The notes: generated from the sequence alone by a model not told the origin. A stretch of 51,380 nt of DNA from Coriobacteriia bacterium (GCA_014859265.1 JACUUN010000008.1:1-51380); one strand, 5' to 3'. Shown: positions 1 through 8,790, numbered from the stretch's first letter. A program made the numbers and translations.

Positions 1-190
1 CCTCACCCGGGCCAGGGTGCGCGCGAACTAAACCATTTCCCGACAGGCTCCTAGGCCCAATGGCTCGGAGGGCAGCAGGCGGACGTTGTCGCCCGTGGGT
101 GTTCGTGAACACAACGAAGCCCCCGCAATCAGTCACGGGGACGTTGAGTACGCTCCGCGATCCACACCTGCGATGAGGTCGATGCTGCCC
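1..190. other. No convincing gene at left edge
   Basis: I see no supported gene here. On the minus strand a short stretch reads like part of a bacterial SH3 repeat (GDNVRLLPSEP, about 60-100), but stops close it on both sides and no start or ribosome-binding site fits. It may be the decayed remnant of a gene or simply chance. Confidence 0.3.
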
Positions 191-490
191 TCACCAGCCC
201 CCCTCACCGGCTCTCCGTAGGGAGAGAGCGAATAGCACGACGAACGCAATAGTCAGCGCGTTGCCGACGACGGCGACAAGAACAATGTCTCGCCGCAGCT
301 TCCAGTAAGCCAGGGCGCCTGACACCAGTCCAATCACGCCCATACGGAGGGGAACCATCATGTCGCCGTCGCGCGACCTATCCGCCCAGCCGACGATGGG
401 AAGTGCGAGGGACAGTGCTGCCCCTGCCCATGCGATCCATGTAAGCATGCGAGTTGGAGGTGGGCCGGTCTCACCCTCAGGACGGCTCAC
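191..490 (-). CDS. Small three-helix membrane protein, unknown
   Basis: A 99-residue protein of unknown function. A short hydrophilic N-terminus precedes about three hydrophobic segments (roughly residues 15-35, 45-62 and 68-90), and the tail is basic then acidic. The start is GTG, supported by an AGGAGG six bases upstream, which is the main reason to believe the gene. It lies 21 bases after the stop of the broken membrane gene at 512-1044 and was probably cotranscribed with it. I recognise no family. Confidence 0.6.
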   Translation of the reverse strand: MSRPEGETGPPPTRMLTWIAWAGAALSLALPIVGWADRSRDGDMMVPLRMGVIGLVSGALAYWKLRRDIVLVAVVGNALTIAFVVLFALSLRRAGEGGW

Positions 491-511
491 GCTCGACCTC
501 CTATCGACACT

Positions 512-1044
512 CTACTCAATCGTGCTCCCCTTGACTCCGAGCGCCCCGACCTCAACGTATACGAGGAACCACAGAAGCCACGACACATACGCAGAGACAA
601 CGAAGTAGAGGACGAGCGCCAAGAGCGCCGAGACCATGTGCACGAGCGCGGTCGGCCGTTGGTTGCTGGCCGCGTAGTCCTTCGCTCCGTTGACGAACAC
701 GAGAACACCCGCATACCCGAATACGAGCACCACCACGTACCAGGCGTATGCGGTGAATGGAAGGATCAGAGCAGGACCCACCACACCCACGCAGCGAGTG
801 CGGAGAGGGCGATCCATGCCACCCGGTGCAGCACGGGGCGGTCCCGCAAGCCGATGAGCACGACGAGCGTCGGAGCGACGGCCGCGAGTACCAAGCCCGC
901 CGAGAAGACCGCGACCGTGTACTATGCAGGCGGTACCAGCCAAGACGTCAGGGCGACAGCGGCGGTGCCGAGAATGCTGGCGAAACCTCCGTACAGGATG
1001 GTGTGCCAGCGGGTGGCGGTGGCGGTGCGAATGAAACGGCCCAT
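512..1044 (-). pseudogene. Broken multi-helix membrane protein gene
   Basis: Reading leftwards from ATG at 1044 (AAGGGA six bases upstream) gives a membrane protein beginning MGRFIRTATATRWHTILYGG. It meets an in-frame TAG at 924-922. The same frame then continues with hydrophobic helices until TGA at 768-766. A different frame supplies the remaining helices, including FVNGAKDYAASNQRPTALVH, and ends at 512. One nonsense codon plus one frameshift near 770-800 would restore a protein of about 177 residues with about five helices. Either the gene is decaying or the assembly has errors. The 200 bases between it and rluD (1045-1247) hold no gene I can support. Confidence 0.55.
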
Positions 1045-1247
1045 CGGCTATCCCTTCACCTGCGCGACGACATCGCCTCGGTCGGCTCCAAAGACCGTTC
1101 GGTCGGGACTGGCTCGACCAACCAAGCTCGCCCGCTCTCCGGAATCGCGGCCCCCCTCGCAGTCCCCACTCGACGAAGTTGTCACCTTCACCATAGTCGG
1201 GGGGTTCGCGGTGGGCAACGCCCCCTCGAGTTGCCGCGCAGGTTGGC

Positions 1248-2258
1248 TCAGCGCCCCGCGCCCTCCAGCATCCCGAAGACCTCATCTCCGCCCTCGGTGC
1301 GCCCCATCGAGTCGGGCTCGATCTCCCGCAGCAGCCTGGCGAGATCGGCGGGAAGCGCGTCGGCGAAGGCGAGATGCTCACCGGTGCGCGGGTGGTCGAG
1401 CTCGAGCCTGTACGCGTGCAGGAACTGCCGTGTGAGACCGCGGTCTGCCTTGATCTTGCGTTGTCCGTACGTCTGGTCGCCAACGACCGCGTGGTCGATG
1501 TAGGCCATGTGCACGCGTATCTGGTGAGTGCGTCCCGTGTAGAGCTTGCACTCCACGAGGGTGTACCCATCATCGTGGGTGCCGGCCATGAAGCGCTCGA
1601 GCACCCGGAAGGTGGTGACCGACTGGCGCGCCGAGGCCGATTCGACCACAGCCATCTTCTTGCGGTCGCGCGGATCGCGTCCGAGCGGCGCGTCGATGAG
1701 CCCGGTGTCGGGGGCGATGTAGCCGTGCACGAGTGCGAGGTAGCGCCGGTCGATGGCGCGGATCTTGATCGCCTCGGAGAGTGCCGCCTGCGCGCGGTCG
1801 TTCTTCGCGACCATCATCAGTCCGGTCGTGTCCTTGTCCAGGCGGTGCACTATCCCCGGCCGATCCTCGCCCTGGAGGGTGCCGAGATCGCGTGCGTGGG
1901 CGAGCAGCGCGTGCACGAGTGTGCCACTCCAGTTGCCCTGGGCGGGATGCACGACCAGCCCGGCTTGCTTCGAAAGCACAATCATGTCGTCGTCCTCGAA
2001 GCGGATGTCGAGCGGAATGTCCTCGGGTTCCAGATCGTATTCCTCGGGCGGCGGTATCTCTACCGCCACCTGCTCGCCGGCCCGCACCACGTGACGCTTG
2101 GAGACCGGCTCCCCGTTCACACGAACGAGCCCTGCGTCGATCAGTCGCGCTGCCGCAGTTCGGGACACGAGCTGCTCACTCTGTCCCAGCAGGGTGTCAA
2201 GCCGCTGACCTGCGTCATCGCCACGCACGGTGAACTCGAAGTAACCGGGGCCGCTCAC
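1248..2258 (-). CDS. rluD: RluD-type 23S rRNA pseudouridine synthase
   Basis: Converts specific uridines of large-subunit rRNA to pseudouridine in the cytoplasm. The 336 residues begin with an S4 RNA-binding domain (about 15-75), followed by the catalytic domain. The family signature HRLDKDTTGLM lies at 138-148, with the catalytic aspartate at 141. YTGRTHQIRVH further on is also typical. The GTG start overlaps the lspA stop (GTGA), so the two genes are translationally coupled. RluD sits at this position after lspA in many Gram-positive division clusters. The exact uridines modified cannot be read from sequence; RluD-like families share these motifs. Confidence 0.93.
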   Translation of the reverse strand: MSGPGYFEFTVRGDDAGQRLDTLLGQSEQLVSRTAAARLIDAGLVRVNGEPVSKRHVVRAGEQVAVEIPPPEEYDLEPEDIPLDIRFEDDDMIVLSKQAGLVVHPAQGNWSGTLVHALLAHARDLGTLQGEDRPGIVHRLDKDTTGLMMVAKNDRAQAALSEAIKIRAIDRRYLALVHGYIAPDTGLIDAPLGRDPRDRKKMAVVESASARQSVTTFRVLERFMAGTHDDGYTLVECKLYTGRTHQIRVHMAYIDHAVVGDQTYGQRKIKADRGLTRQFLHAYRLELDHPRTGEHLAFADALPADLARLLREIEPDSMGRTEGGDEVFGMLEGAGR

Positions 2259-2845
2259 TGAGGCGCATCTCCGTACTCACTCGTGCCTCCCGCGAGCGTG
2301 TGCGTCTCGCCCGAACCCGCCCCGTGACTCTCTCCCGGTTCGCTGTGCTCGTGTGGTTCGATCGGTGCCAGCAGAGCCCAGGCAAAGAGCCCCAGGGCAC
2401 CGGTTACAATCGCCATGTCAGCTACGTTGAACACTGGAAAGATCCGGAAATCGAAGAAGTCGATCACGCGGCCCGCAACGACCCGATCGATCAGGTTGCC
2501 GATCGCGCCCCCGGAAACAAGTCCGAGTGAGACCGCCAGTACAAGGCTCCTCGGCCTCGCGCGCCACCAGTAGAGCGCAATGGATGTGAGAACGAGCACC
2601 GAGGTGAGCACGAAGAGTGTCCGCTGGCCCGGCATGAGTCCGAACGCAGCGCCTGTGTTCCTGACGTGCGTGAGGTGGAAGAAGCCCTCGATCACCACCA
2701 CCGACTGCGATGGACGGAGCGAATCGCGAATGACGACCTTCACGACCTGGTCGAGCGCGACGACGACAGCCAGCGTGGCAAGGAGCAGGGCGCCGGGCCG
2801 GCGCGCCTCTATCGCGATTCCTCGGCTGCCTTGCACGTGATACAC
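2255..2845 (-). CDS. lspA: Lipoprotein signal peptidase II
   Basis: Membrane aspartyl protease that removes signal peptides from diacylglyceryl-modified prolipoproteins. The 196 residues contain four hydrophobic helices. Conserved motifs are NTGAAFG (63-69), GNLIDR (116-121) and FNVAD (139-143), placing the two catalytic aspartates at 120 and 143. The tail after residue 160 is hydrophilic, rich in Glu, His and Gly, and longer than in most LspA proteins. The start overlaps the end of the dksA-like gene by 37 bases and has no clear ribosome-binding site, so a start a few codons later is possible. Likely substrates in this window include PstS, the BMP-family lipoprotein and the DUF4349 lipoprotein. 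Confidence 0.94.
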   Translation of the reverse strand: MYHVQGSRGIAIEARRPGALLLATLAVVVALDQVVKVVIRDSLRPSQSVVVIEGFFHLTHVRNTGAAFGLMPGQRTLFVLTSVLVLTSIALYWWRARPRSLVLAVSLGLVSGGAIGNLIDRVVAGRVIDFFDFRIFPVFNVADMAIVTGALGLFAWALLAPIEPHEHSEPGESHGAGSGETHTLAGGTSEYGDAPQ

Positions 2846-3174
2846 ATCGTCGCAGTGGGCATCGCCTTCAGGCGCTCCTCACCGATAGGCGCTCCGCACC
2901 GTTCGCAGACGTCGTACACACCCTCGTCCATGCGTACGAGCGCCTTGCGGACCGCCACAAGGGCATCCCGCACGTTGTCATCGAGGGTCATGTCGAGTTC
3001 GCGGCTGAAGGTCGCCGAACCCTGGTCTGCCATATGATCGCGGTAGTTGTTCTCGCCACTCGCCTCAGAGAGTGCCTCGTGACCTTCGAGTTCGATCTCC
3101 TCGATCTCAGTCTCGAGACGTGAGAGCTCGGACTCAAGGAAGGTGCGCAACATCGTCTCAGTTGTACGGTCCAT
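2809..3174 (-). CDS. DksA/TraR-family zinc-finger regulator
   Basis: A 121-residue protein of the DksA/TraR family, whose members bind the RNA polymerase secondary channel and modulate promoters. The N-terminal half is an acidic coiled coil (about 5-85). The C-terminal half carries a complete C4 zinc finger with cysteines at 90, 93, 111 and 114. I chose ATG at 3174 because the longer frame upstream crosses the hairpins after ileS and lacks family similarity. A TATACT box at 3251-3246 could be its promoter, though no good -35 accompanies it. The position between ileS and lspA is the same as in Streptomyces. Whether it responds to ppGpp is unknown. Confidence 0.85.
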   Translation of the reverse strand: MDRTTETMLRTFLESELSRLETEIEEIELEGHEALSEASGENNYRDHMADQGSATFSRELDMTLDDNVRDALVAVRKALVRMDEGVYDVCERCGAPIGEERLKAMPTATMCITCKAAEESR

Positions 3175-3202
3175 CGCCGTCTCGCCTCGCGGTAGCAGGT
3201 AT

Positions 3203-3230
3203 CGTAAAGCGCCCGGAAAGCCGGGCGCTC
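3203..3230 (-). terminator. Hairpin before dksA-like gene
   Basis: A GC-rich hairpin with a perfect AGCGCCCGG / CCGGGCGCT stem (3209-3230) is followed on the minus strand by TTTACG. It lies between ileS and the dksA-like start, so it can end ileS transcripts or attenuate read-through. The T run is short, so strength is uncertain. Confidence 0.5.
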
Positions 3231-3257
3231 GTTCGTCTACCTCAGAGTATACCACCA

Positions 3258-3290
3258 GGGCTCCGGTCTCATCACGTCTGACCGGAGCCC
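3258..3290 (-). terminator. Hairpin directly after ileS
   Basis: A perfect 10-bp stem (GGGCTCCGGT / ACCGGAGCCC) with a 13-base loop lies 22 bases past the ileS stop. There is no T run, so it may be a processing or stability element rather than an intrinsic terminator. Confidence 0.4.
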
Positions 3291-3312
3291 CTGAAACAAC
3301 CACTCCGGTGAA

Positions 3313-6105
3313 TCAGCCCGCGGCCAGCACCCCGGCACACCGGCCGCAAAGCTCCGGATGTGAGGGGTCCACCCCAATCTGGCGGTGGTTCCAGCATCGG
3401 GGACACTTCTCGCCGGACGCGGGTTCGACCGTGACAGAAAGCTCTTCACCCTCGGCAAGCGCGACCGAGGAGACAATGAACATCTCGGCCATCGCGTCGA
3501 GACCCCGCTCCTCGAGAGCGACACGCATCTCGGCAGGCCCCGCGATGGTGACCGCCGCTTCCTGACTCTTGTTCACTACTTTGGCGTTGCGGACGTCCTC
3601 GAGCGCTTTCGTTACCGCCTCGCGCACTTCGAGCACCACGCGGTAGGCGTCCCTCAACCGCGCGGCCTCCTTCGCAGGCACATCCACGGTCGGCCAGCCG
3701 GCGAGCTGCACGCTCGGATGACCCTCGCGCAGCGCCTCGGGCATGAACTGCCAGACCTCTTCGGAGGTGAAGGTGAGTACCGGCGCGACGAGCCGCACGA
3801 GGGCCGTGAGCACGCACGACAGCACCGTTTGGGCGCTCCGTCGTGAGACCGAGCCGGCACCGTCCGAGTACAGACGGTCCTTCAGCACATCGAGGTAGAA
3901 GGAGGAGAGATCCACCACGCAGTAGTCGAAGACCGCACGGTACACCTGATGAAACTTCCACTCATCGTAGGAGCGGGTCACACGCTCGACCAGGTCCGCC
4001 AGGGTCACCATTGCGTACCGGTCGATTTCGGACATCCGCTCCCACTCGACGGCCATGGAGGGTTGATAGTCGTAGAGGTTCGAAAGCAGGAAGCGGAAAG
4101 TGTTGCGCATGCGACGGTACGCCTCGCTGGTGCGATCGAGGATCTCGTCGGAGATGGAGACGTCCTGGCTGTAGTCCGCAGCGGCCGCCCATAAGCGGAT
4201 GATGTCGGCCCCGGATCGCTCGATGACGTCCAGTGGGCTGATCACGTTTCCCAGCGACTTGCTCATCTTGCGGCCGTCGCCATCGACGATGAACCCGTGC
4301 GTCAGCACGCGCTCGAAGGGCGCGGCGTCGTACGCGCCCACCGATGTCAGCAGCGCGGACTGGAACCATCCCCTGTGCTGGTCGCTACCCTCGAGGTAGA
4401 GCTCAGCCGGCCGGTGGAGCTCCTCGCGAGCGTCGAGCACGCTCGTGTGGCTGACACCGCTCTCCCACCAGACGTCGACGATGTCATCCTCGGGTTTGAG
4501 CGTTGTCCCTCCGCACCGCGAACACGACACGCTCTCCGGCAGGTATTCCGAGGGCTCCTTGGTGAACCACGCGTCGGCACCCTCGGTCTCGAACAGCGAG
4601 ATGACCGCGTCGAACGTCTCCTCGGTGGCCACGGTCTCGCCACACGAAACACAGGTGAAGACAGGGATCGGCACACCCCATGCACGCTGGCGGGAGATGC
4701 ACCAGTCGGGGCGGTCCGCGACCATCGAGCGAATGCGATTCACCGACCAGCCCGGTATCCACTCGACCGTGCCTATGGCGTCCAGAGCGCCTTCGCGCAG
4801 GGAGCGACCGTCCTCCGCGCTATCCATCGAGACAAACCACTGCTCGGTGGCACGGAAGATCACCTTCTGCTTGCAGCGCCAGCAGTGCGGATACGAGTGG
4901 GAGGTGGAACCCGCGAGAAGGAGCGAGCCGACATCGCCAAGGAACTTGATGATCGCCGGGTTGGCCTTGTCGACGTGCATGCCCGCAAAGGGGCCTCCTC
5001 CGGCATCGAAAACGCCGTGGTCATCAACGGGCATTGGTGAGGGCAGGCCGAAGCGGCGCCCGACGAGCCAGTCCTCCTCGCCGTGGCCCGGTGCGGTGTG
5101 GACCGCACCCGTGCCCGTGGAGAGCTCGACGTGCTCGCCGGTGATGAGGACGCCCTCCACATCCGGATGAATCGGATGGCGGTAACGCAGGCCTGACAGC
5201 TCGGTACCGGTCACACGGATGGGCTCCCCATCGGCTCCGCTTAGCAGCTCGACGCGCTCCCAGCCGGCAACCTCGGCCACCTGACCTACGAGCTCCTCGG
5301 CGAACACGAGCACGCTGCCACCGGTGACGACACCGACGTACGAAGCATCGTCCGCGAGCGCGACCGCAACGTTGGCCGGCAGAGTCCAGGGCGTGGTGGT
5401 CCAGATGAGCACCGAAACCGGCAGGTCCGCCGCTGCGAACGCATCGGGTGGGTCTAGCAGCTCGAAACCGACGTAAATCGAGTCCGAGGCCTCGTCACCG
5501 TACTCGATCTCGGCCTCGGCAAGCGCGGTCTTGCAGCGCGTGCACCAGTGGATCGGCTTGGAGCCCTTGTAGATCATCCCGTGCCGGTAGAGCTCCTTGA
5601 AGATGCGAACGTTGCCGGCCTCGTACGCGGGGTCGAGCGTCAGATAGGGCCGCTCGAAGTCGCCCCGCACCCCGAGACGCTGGAACTCGGTCGCCTGTAC
5701 GCCGACGAAGCGCATGGCGTACTCGCGGCAGAGCGCGCGAAGCTCGGCCTGGGAGATCTCGGCCATCCGGGCAGGGCCGAGGTTCTTCTCGACCTGGTGC
5801 TCGATAGGCTGACCATGACAATCCCAACCGGGAACGTACGGCGAGTAGAACCCGCGCATCGTCTTGTACTTGACGATGAGGTCCTTGAACACCTTGTTGA
5901 ACGCGGTGCCCATGTGGATGTGGCCGTTGGCATACGGTGGACCATCGTGAAGGATGAACGGCGGGGCGTCCTTGGTCGCCTCGAGCGTCTTGCTGTAGAC
6001 GTCGATTTCCTCCCAGAACTTCAGCCACTTAGGCTCCCGGGTCGCAAGGCTCGCGCGCATGGGAAACTCGGTCTGCGGCAGGTTCATCGTGCTCTTGTAG
6101 TCCAC
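3313..6105 (-). CDS. ileS: Isoleucyl-tRNA synthetase
   Basis: Charges tRNA-Ile and edits valine; class I synthetase of 930 residues. The HIGH motif appears as HIHMG at 62-66 and KMSKS at 613-617. The C-terminal zinc knuckle has cysteines at 901, 904, 920 and 923. I chose the GTG at 6105 because AGAGGACAG lies just upstream and the protein then starts DYKSTMNLPQTEFPM, matching relatives. The longer open frame upstream is the T-box leader, not coding sequence. The gene has its own promoter and riboswitch, so expression should rise when uncharged tRNA-Ile accumulates. It lies between divIVA/yggU and the dksA-like gene, the usual Gram-positive position. Confidence 0.97.
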   Translation of the reverse strand: MDYKSTMNLPQTEFPMRASLATREPKWLKFWEEIDVYSKTLEATKDAPPFILHDGPPYANGHIHMGTAFNKVFKDLIVKYKTMRGFYSPYVPGWDCHGQPIEHQVEKNLGPARMAEISQAELRALCREYAMRFVGVQATEFQRLGVRGDFERPYLTLDPAYEAGNVRIFKELYRHGMIYKGSKPIHWCTRCKTALAEAEIEYGDEASDSIYVGFELLDPPDAFAAADLPVSVLIWTTTPWTLPANVAVALADDASYVGVVTGGSVLVFAEELVGQVAEVAGWERVELLSGADGEPIRVTGTELSGLRYRHPIHPDVEGVLITGEHVELSTGTGAVHTAPGHGEEDWLVGRRFGLPSPMPVDDHGVFDAGGGPFAGMHVDKANPAIIKFLGDVGSLLLAGSTSHSYPHCWRCKQKVIFRATEQWFVSMDSAEDGRSLREGALDAIGTVEWIPGWSVNRIRSMVADRPDWCISRQRAWGVPIPVFTCVSCGETVATEETFDAVISLFETEGADAWFTKEPSEYLPESVSCSRCGGTTLKPEDDIVDVWWESGVSHTSVLDAREELHRPAELYLEGSDQHRGWFQSALLTSVGAYDAAPFERVLTHGFIVDGDGRKMSKSLGNVISPLDVIERSGADIIRLWAAAADYSQDVSISDEILDRTSEAYRRMRNTFRFLLSNLYDYQPSMAVEWERMSEIDRYAMVTLADLVERVTRSYDEWKFHQVYRAVFDYCVVDLSSFYLDVLKDRLYSDGAGSVSRRSAQTVLSCVLTALVRLVAPVLTFTSEEVWQFMPEALREGHPSVQLAGWPTVDVPAKEAARLRDAYRVVLEVREAVTKALEDVRNAKVVNKSQEAAVTIAGPAEMRVALEERGLDAMAEMFIVSSVALAEGEELSVTVEPASGEKCPRCWNHRQIGVDPSHPELCGRCAGVLAAG

Positions 6106-6129
6106 GTCCTGTCCTCTCATTGCGTCATG

Positions 6130-6445
6130 AGGCACGAAAAAACGCGCCCGTCCCTCGCCGGGACGAAGCGCGCCAAGCCGCTCCGCGGTACCACCCAGCT
6201 TGCACGGGGCCCACATGGGCCCGTTCGCCACTCGGTCCGCCCGGTAACGGGGGCACCCGTCGGAGTCTACTAGCGGCCCACCTGCCGGCAGGTCGCGTTC
6301 GATCCGAGGCTGATGGGGTGATCTTCAGCCGAGGTCATGCCCGCGGGCTCACACTGTCCCCGCTCGCTTGACGGCAGATGGTCTCGCCTACTCGTCCCCG
6401 TCCTAGCCGCTGGTCGCAATCCTCCGCGGCACAGCGTGCCGCGTG
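6130..6445 (-). promoter_or_regulatory. T-box riboswitch leader of ileS
   Basis: A complete T-box leader is visible on the minus strand. Stem I shows the AGTAGG element (about 6390), AGCGAGCGGGGAC (about 6365), and the specifier context GAAGATCACC (6326-6317), whose codon ATC (6322-6320) is isoleucine. The T-box bulge TGGTACCGCGG lies at 6193-6183, flanked by AAGC and GCTT that can form the antiterminator. A terminator with six Ts follows. Uncharged tRNA-Ile should pair with the specifier and the bulge and let transcription enter ileS. The start of the leader is inferred from the promoter. Confidence 0.9.
6137..6173 (-). terminator. Intrinsic terminator of the T-box
   Basis: A strong GC stem (GCGCGCTTCGTCCC pairing with GGGACGGGCGCG, with a small internal mismatch) is followed by TTTTTT on the minus strand. 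Its base abuts the antiterminator sequence. This marks the leader as acting by transcription termination. Confidence 0.85.
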
Positions 6446-6451
6446 GGTGCG

Positions 6452-6481
6452 ATGGTAGCGCACGCGCAGATGCAGGGTCAA
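6452..6481 (-). promoter_or_regulatory. Promoter of the ileS leader
   Basis: TTGACC (6481-6476) and TACCAT (6457-6452) are separated by 18 bases on the minus strand, just after the yggU stop. Transcription would begin near 6445. A perfect small hairpin (GCGGCACGCTGTGCCGC, 6442-6426) starts the leader. Confidence 0.6.
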
Positions 6482-6505
6482 CGGGGACACCCACCCGCCG
6501 CCTGC

Positions 6506-6790
6506 TTAGAACAGCGATTCGTTCGGCTTGCCGAGAATCTCGCGGAGCCCCTCGCCGTTCACTCCCGCGACCTCGATCTGCTTGTGCCGCGACGAATGCC
6601 CCCGGACGACACGGACCGAGGAGTTCGGCACACCGAGCGTCCCAGCGAGCACTCGACATGCAGCGGCGTTTGCCTTGCCACCCTCGGGAGCCGACGTGAC
6701 ACGCACGGACAGCTCACCCTCACGCCAGCCCGCGACCTCGTCGCGGGCAGACCTGGGGGTGACGTGAACACTGATGCGTGTGACGTCCAC
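6506..6790 (-). CDS. yggU: DUF167 / YggU-family protein
   Basis: A 94-residue member of the widespread YggU (DUF167) family of small alpha/beta proteins of unknown function. Family hallmarks are VTPRSARDEV near the N-terminus, SAPEGGKANAA in the middle, and VVRGHSSRHKQIEV. It starts with GTG nine bases beyond the divIVA stop, so it is probably the last gene of the yggS-to-divIVA unit; a new promoter for ileS follows it. The family is commonly found beside division genes. I know no biochemical function. Confidence 0.88.
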   Translation of the reverse strand: MDVTRISVHVTPRSARDEVAGWREGELSVRVTSAPEGGKANAAACRVLAGTLGVPNSSVRVVRGHSSRHKQIEVAGVNGEGLREILGKPNESLF

Positions 6791-6798
6791 ACTTAATC

Positions 6799-7671
6799 CT
6801 AGTCAATCTCCTCGATGTCGATGTCATCCTCGCGCTCTCCGAGGGCATCGAACGATCCCTCCGTGAACTCCCGCGGCTCCCCGAGTTCGATGTCGACGGG
6901 AAGATCGGGGGGCTCGGTCTCGCCGAGCGTCACACCAGTCACGAATCCGGAGGCAGGCGGCTCCTCCACCGGCGGCATCGCCTGCGTGACCCATGCCTCT
7001 TCCATCAGATCGGTATCTGCGGGCTCGGTGGCGGGCGGCTCGGACTCAGTCGCCTCCGGCTCCGGAGCTTCCACGGGAATGAGGAAGTCCGATGTCGGGA
7101 ACACTGTGGCTGCTTCCGCCTCGGCTCCGACCTGCTCGAGAGCGGCCAGGGCGGACTCGGCAGCCACCTCTACCTCGGCAACAACGCCCTCGTCCGTCTT
7201 GCCGACGAGCAGATTGACGTCCTCGGGCAGGGCCACCTCACGCACCGACGCAAGGTGCTGCTCGAGCAACTGCTTGAACCTCGCGCGGAACTCCTCCTCG
7301 GCCTGTTTGACCCGCACGAGCTCGCCGGTCATCTTCTGCTTCTGGGTCAGAGCGTCGTGGATGACTTCCTTCGCCTTCATCTCCGCATCACGCAGAAGCG
7401 TCCCCGCCTCATCGCGCGCCGTGGCGACGATCTCTTCGGCAGAGCGCTGGGCTGCGAGCAGCGTATTGTGGAGCGTGGTCTCCATATCCTGGTATGTGCG
7501 CACCTTCTGGTTGGCGGCCTCCATACGCTCGGAGAGGTCGATATTCTCCTTGAAAAGGCGTTCGAACTCGTCGGCGACCGAGTCCAGGAAGTCGTCGACC
7601 TCCTTGTCGTCGTAGCCTCGGAGCGAGCGGCGGAACTCCTTGTGGTGGATATCGAGTGGCGTCAGCTTCAT
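6799..7671 (-). CDS. divIVA: DivIVA pole/septum organising protein
   Basis: A cytoplasmic coiled-coil protein that binds curved membrane at poles and septa and organises growth zones in actinomycetes. The N-terminal signature LTPLDIHHKEFRRSLRGYDD (3-22) contains the conserved membrane-binding and GYD features. Coiled coil runs to about residue 145. The remaining 145 residues are acidic, rich in Pro and Glu, probably disordered, and end in EDDIDIEEID. The total of 290 residues is in the actinobacterial range. It is preceded by yggT at a 15-base spacing. Confidence 0.94.
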   Translation of the reverse strand: MKLTPLDIHHKEFRRSLRGYDDKEVDDFLDSVADEFERLFKENIDLSERMEAANQKVRTYQDMETTLHNTLLAAQRSAEEIVATARDEAGTLLRDAEMKAKEVIHDALTQKQKMTGELVRVKQAEEEFRARFKQLLEQHLASVREVALPEDVNLLVGKTDEGVVAEVEVAAESALAALEQVGAEAEAATVFPTSDFLIPVEAPEPEATESEPPATEPADTDLMEEAWVTQAMPPVEEPPASGFVTGVTLGETEPPDLPVDIELGEPREFTEGSFDALGEREDDIDIEEID

Positions 7672-7686
7672 CGTGACGGTCCCTCC

Positions 7687-7965
7687 CTACAGACCCGACA
7701 TGCGTGCAAGAGCAACAAGAGCCGGTTGAACTAAATAGCGTAGCACGAGCAACGCGATGAGCGGAGAGAAGTCGATGCCCGCACCTGCTATCGGCACGAT
7801 TCGCCGGAAGATTCCGATGTAGGGCTCGCAGACGCTCGCGAGCACCCGGTAGATATCGGAGAGCACCCCGCCGCGACCTACCGGGAACCATGAGAGGATG
7901 ACGTAGAAGAGGATCAGCAGCCCGTAAAAGTCCAGCACGCGGTTGACGATGTACGCAAGTGTCAC
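7687..7965 (-). CDS. yggT: YggT-family membrane protein
   Basis: A 92-residue membrane protein of the YggT/YlmG family with two hydrophobic helices (about 8-26 and 65-88) and the family pattern SWFPV...CEPYIGIFRRIVP between them. YlmG belongs to the conserved block after ftsZ in Gram-positives; its role in envelope or division biology is not well defined. The GTG start overlaps the proC stop (GTGA), so translation is coupled. Confidence 0.9.
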   Translation of the reverse strand: MTLAYIVNRVLDFYGLLILFYVILSWFPVGRGGVLSDIYRVLASVCEPYIGIFRRIVPIAGAGIDFSPLIALLVLRYLVQPALVALARMSGL

Positions 7966-8786
7966 GTACCCAACTCCTTCGCGCGCGCGACGGCGGCGGC
8001 GACGGCCGCGGCGAACGCCGACCGCAACCCTCCGGCCTCGAGCGCCTCGATGGCGGCGATCGTCGTACCGCCCGGACTCGCTACGCCATCTATGACCTGT
8101 TCGGGATGTTGCCCGGTGCGGTCGATGAGCGCCGCGGTTCCCGCAACGGTCTGAAGTGCAAGGTTCTCCGCAACTTGGCGCGAGAGTCCGTGCCTGACGC
8201 CGGCGCGCGCCAGCGAGTCGACCACGAGCGCAACGTAGGCCGGTCCCGAACCCGAAATCGCCGTTGCGGCGTCCTGATGACGCTCGTCGAGCACGATCGT
8301 CTTACCGAGCGCCGAGAACAGCTCGCGAACCAGATCGACCTGCTCGGGAGTGGCTTCGCTTCCGCCACTGATAACGCTCATGCCCTCGCGCACGAGCGCG
8401 GGCGTGTTCGGCATCACCCGGACGACCGCGGTCCCGGCCGGGAGATGCGACTCCAAACGCCCACAGGAGATACCCGCCGCTATGGATACCACAAGCGCGT
8501 CCCCGAGGTCATTCGCGACGGATGTCGCCACCTCGTCGATCACCTGCGGCTTGACCGCTAGCAAGACGATGTCCGCGTCATACGCCGCACGTGCAGCGTC
8601 GGCGACGCAGCGCACGCCGTGCGCGGCCGACAGCTCAGTGCGACGCTCGGCCACCGGCTCGGCGACGATGATGGATTCGGGCGCGAACGCGCCGGAGGCG
8701 ATAAGCCCCCCGGCGATCGCCTCTCCCATGCGCCCGCCGCCGATGATTGCGAGCGTACCCTCGATGCGCAGATGTCCGACGGTCAC
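7962..8786 (-). CDS. proC: Pyrroline-5-carboxylate reductase
   Basis: Last step of proline synthesis: reduces pyrroline-5-carboxylate with NAD(P)H. The Rossmann motif GGGRMG lies at 16-21. The C-terminal helical domain has the ProC signature [20 protein letters not shown] and [12 protein letters not shown] chose GTG at 8786 because GGAG, formed across the sepF stop codon, sits about eight bases upstream. The longer frame lies inside sepF. With 274 residues it has normal length. A metabolic gene between sepF and yggT also occurs in several other Gram-positives; no division role is implied. Confidence 0.94.
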   Translation of the reverse strand: MTVGHLRIEGTLAIIGGGRMGEAIAGGLIASGAFAPESIIVAEPVAERRTELSAAHGVRCVADAARAAYDADIVLLAVKPQVIDEVATSVANDLGDALVVSIAAGISCGRLESHLPAGTAVVRVMPNTPALVREGMSVISGGSEATPEQVDLVRELFSALGKTIVLDERHQDAATAISGSGPAYVALVVDSLARAGVRHGLSRQVAENLALQTVAGTAALIDRTGQHPEQVIDGVASPGGTTIAAIEALEAGGLRSAFAAAVAAAVARAKELGT

Positions 8787-8790
8787 TTTG

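Noticed and set aside
922-924. TAG as a sense codon (for example pyrrolysine) in the membrane gene at 512-1044
   Set aside because: A second lesion, a frameshift, is present in the same gene, and other genes here, such as those ending at 31602 (TGA) and 14231 (TAG), use stops normally. Decay or error is simpler.
1050-1200. 48-codon minus-strand frame beginning MVKVTTSSS ahead of the broken membrane gene
   Set aside because: Low third-position GC for this genome, no convincing ribosome-binding site and no family resemblance.
512-1573. 353-codon minus-strand frame read as one protein
   Set aside because: Its first half lies inside rluD and is Arg-rich noise; only its last third is membrane protein, belonging to the broken gene.
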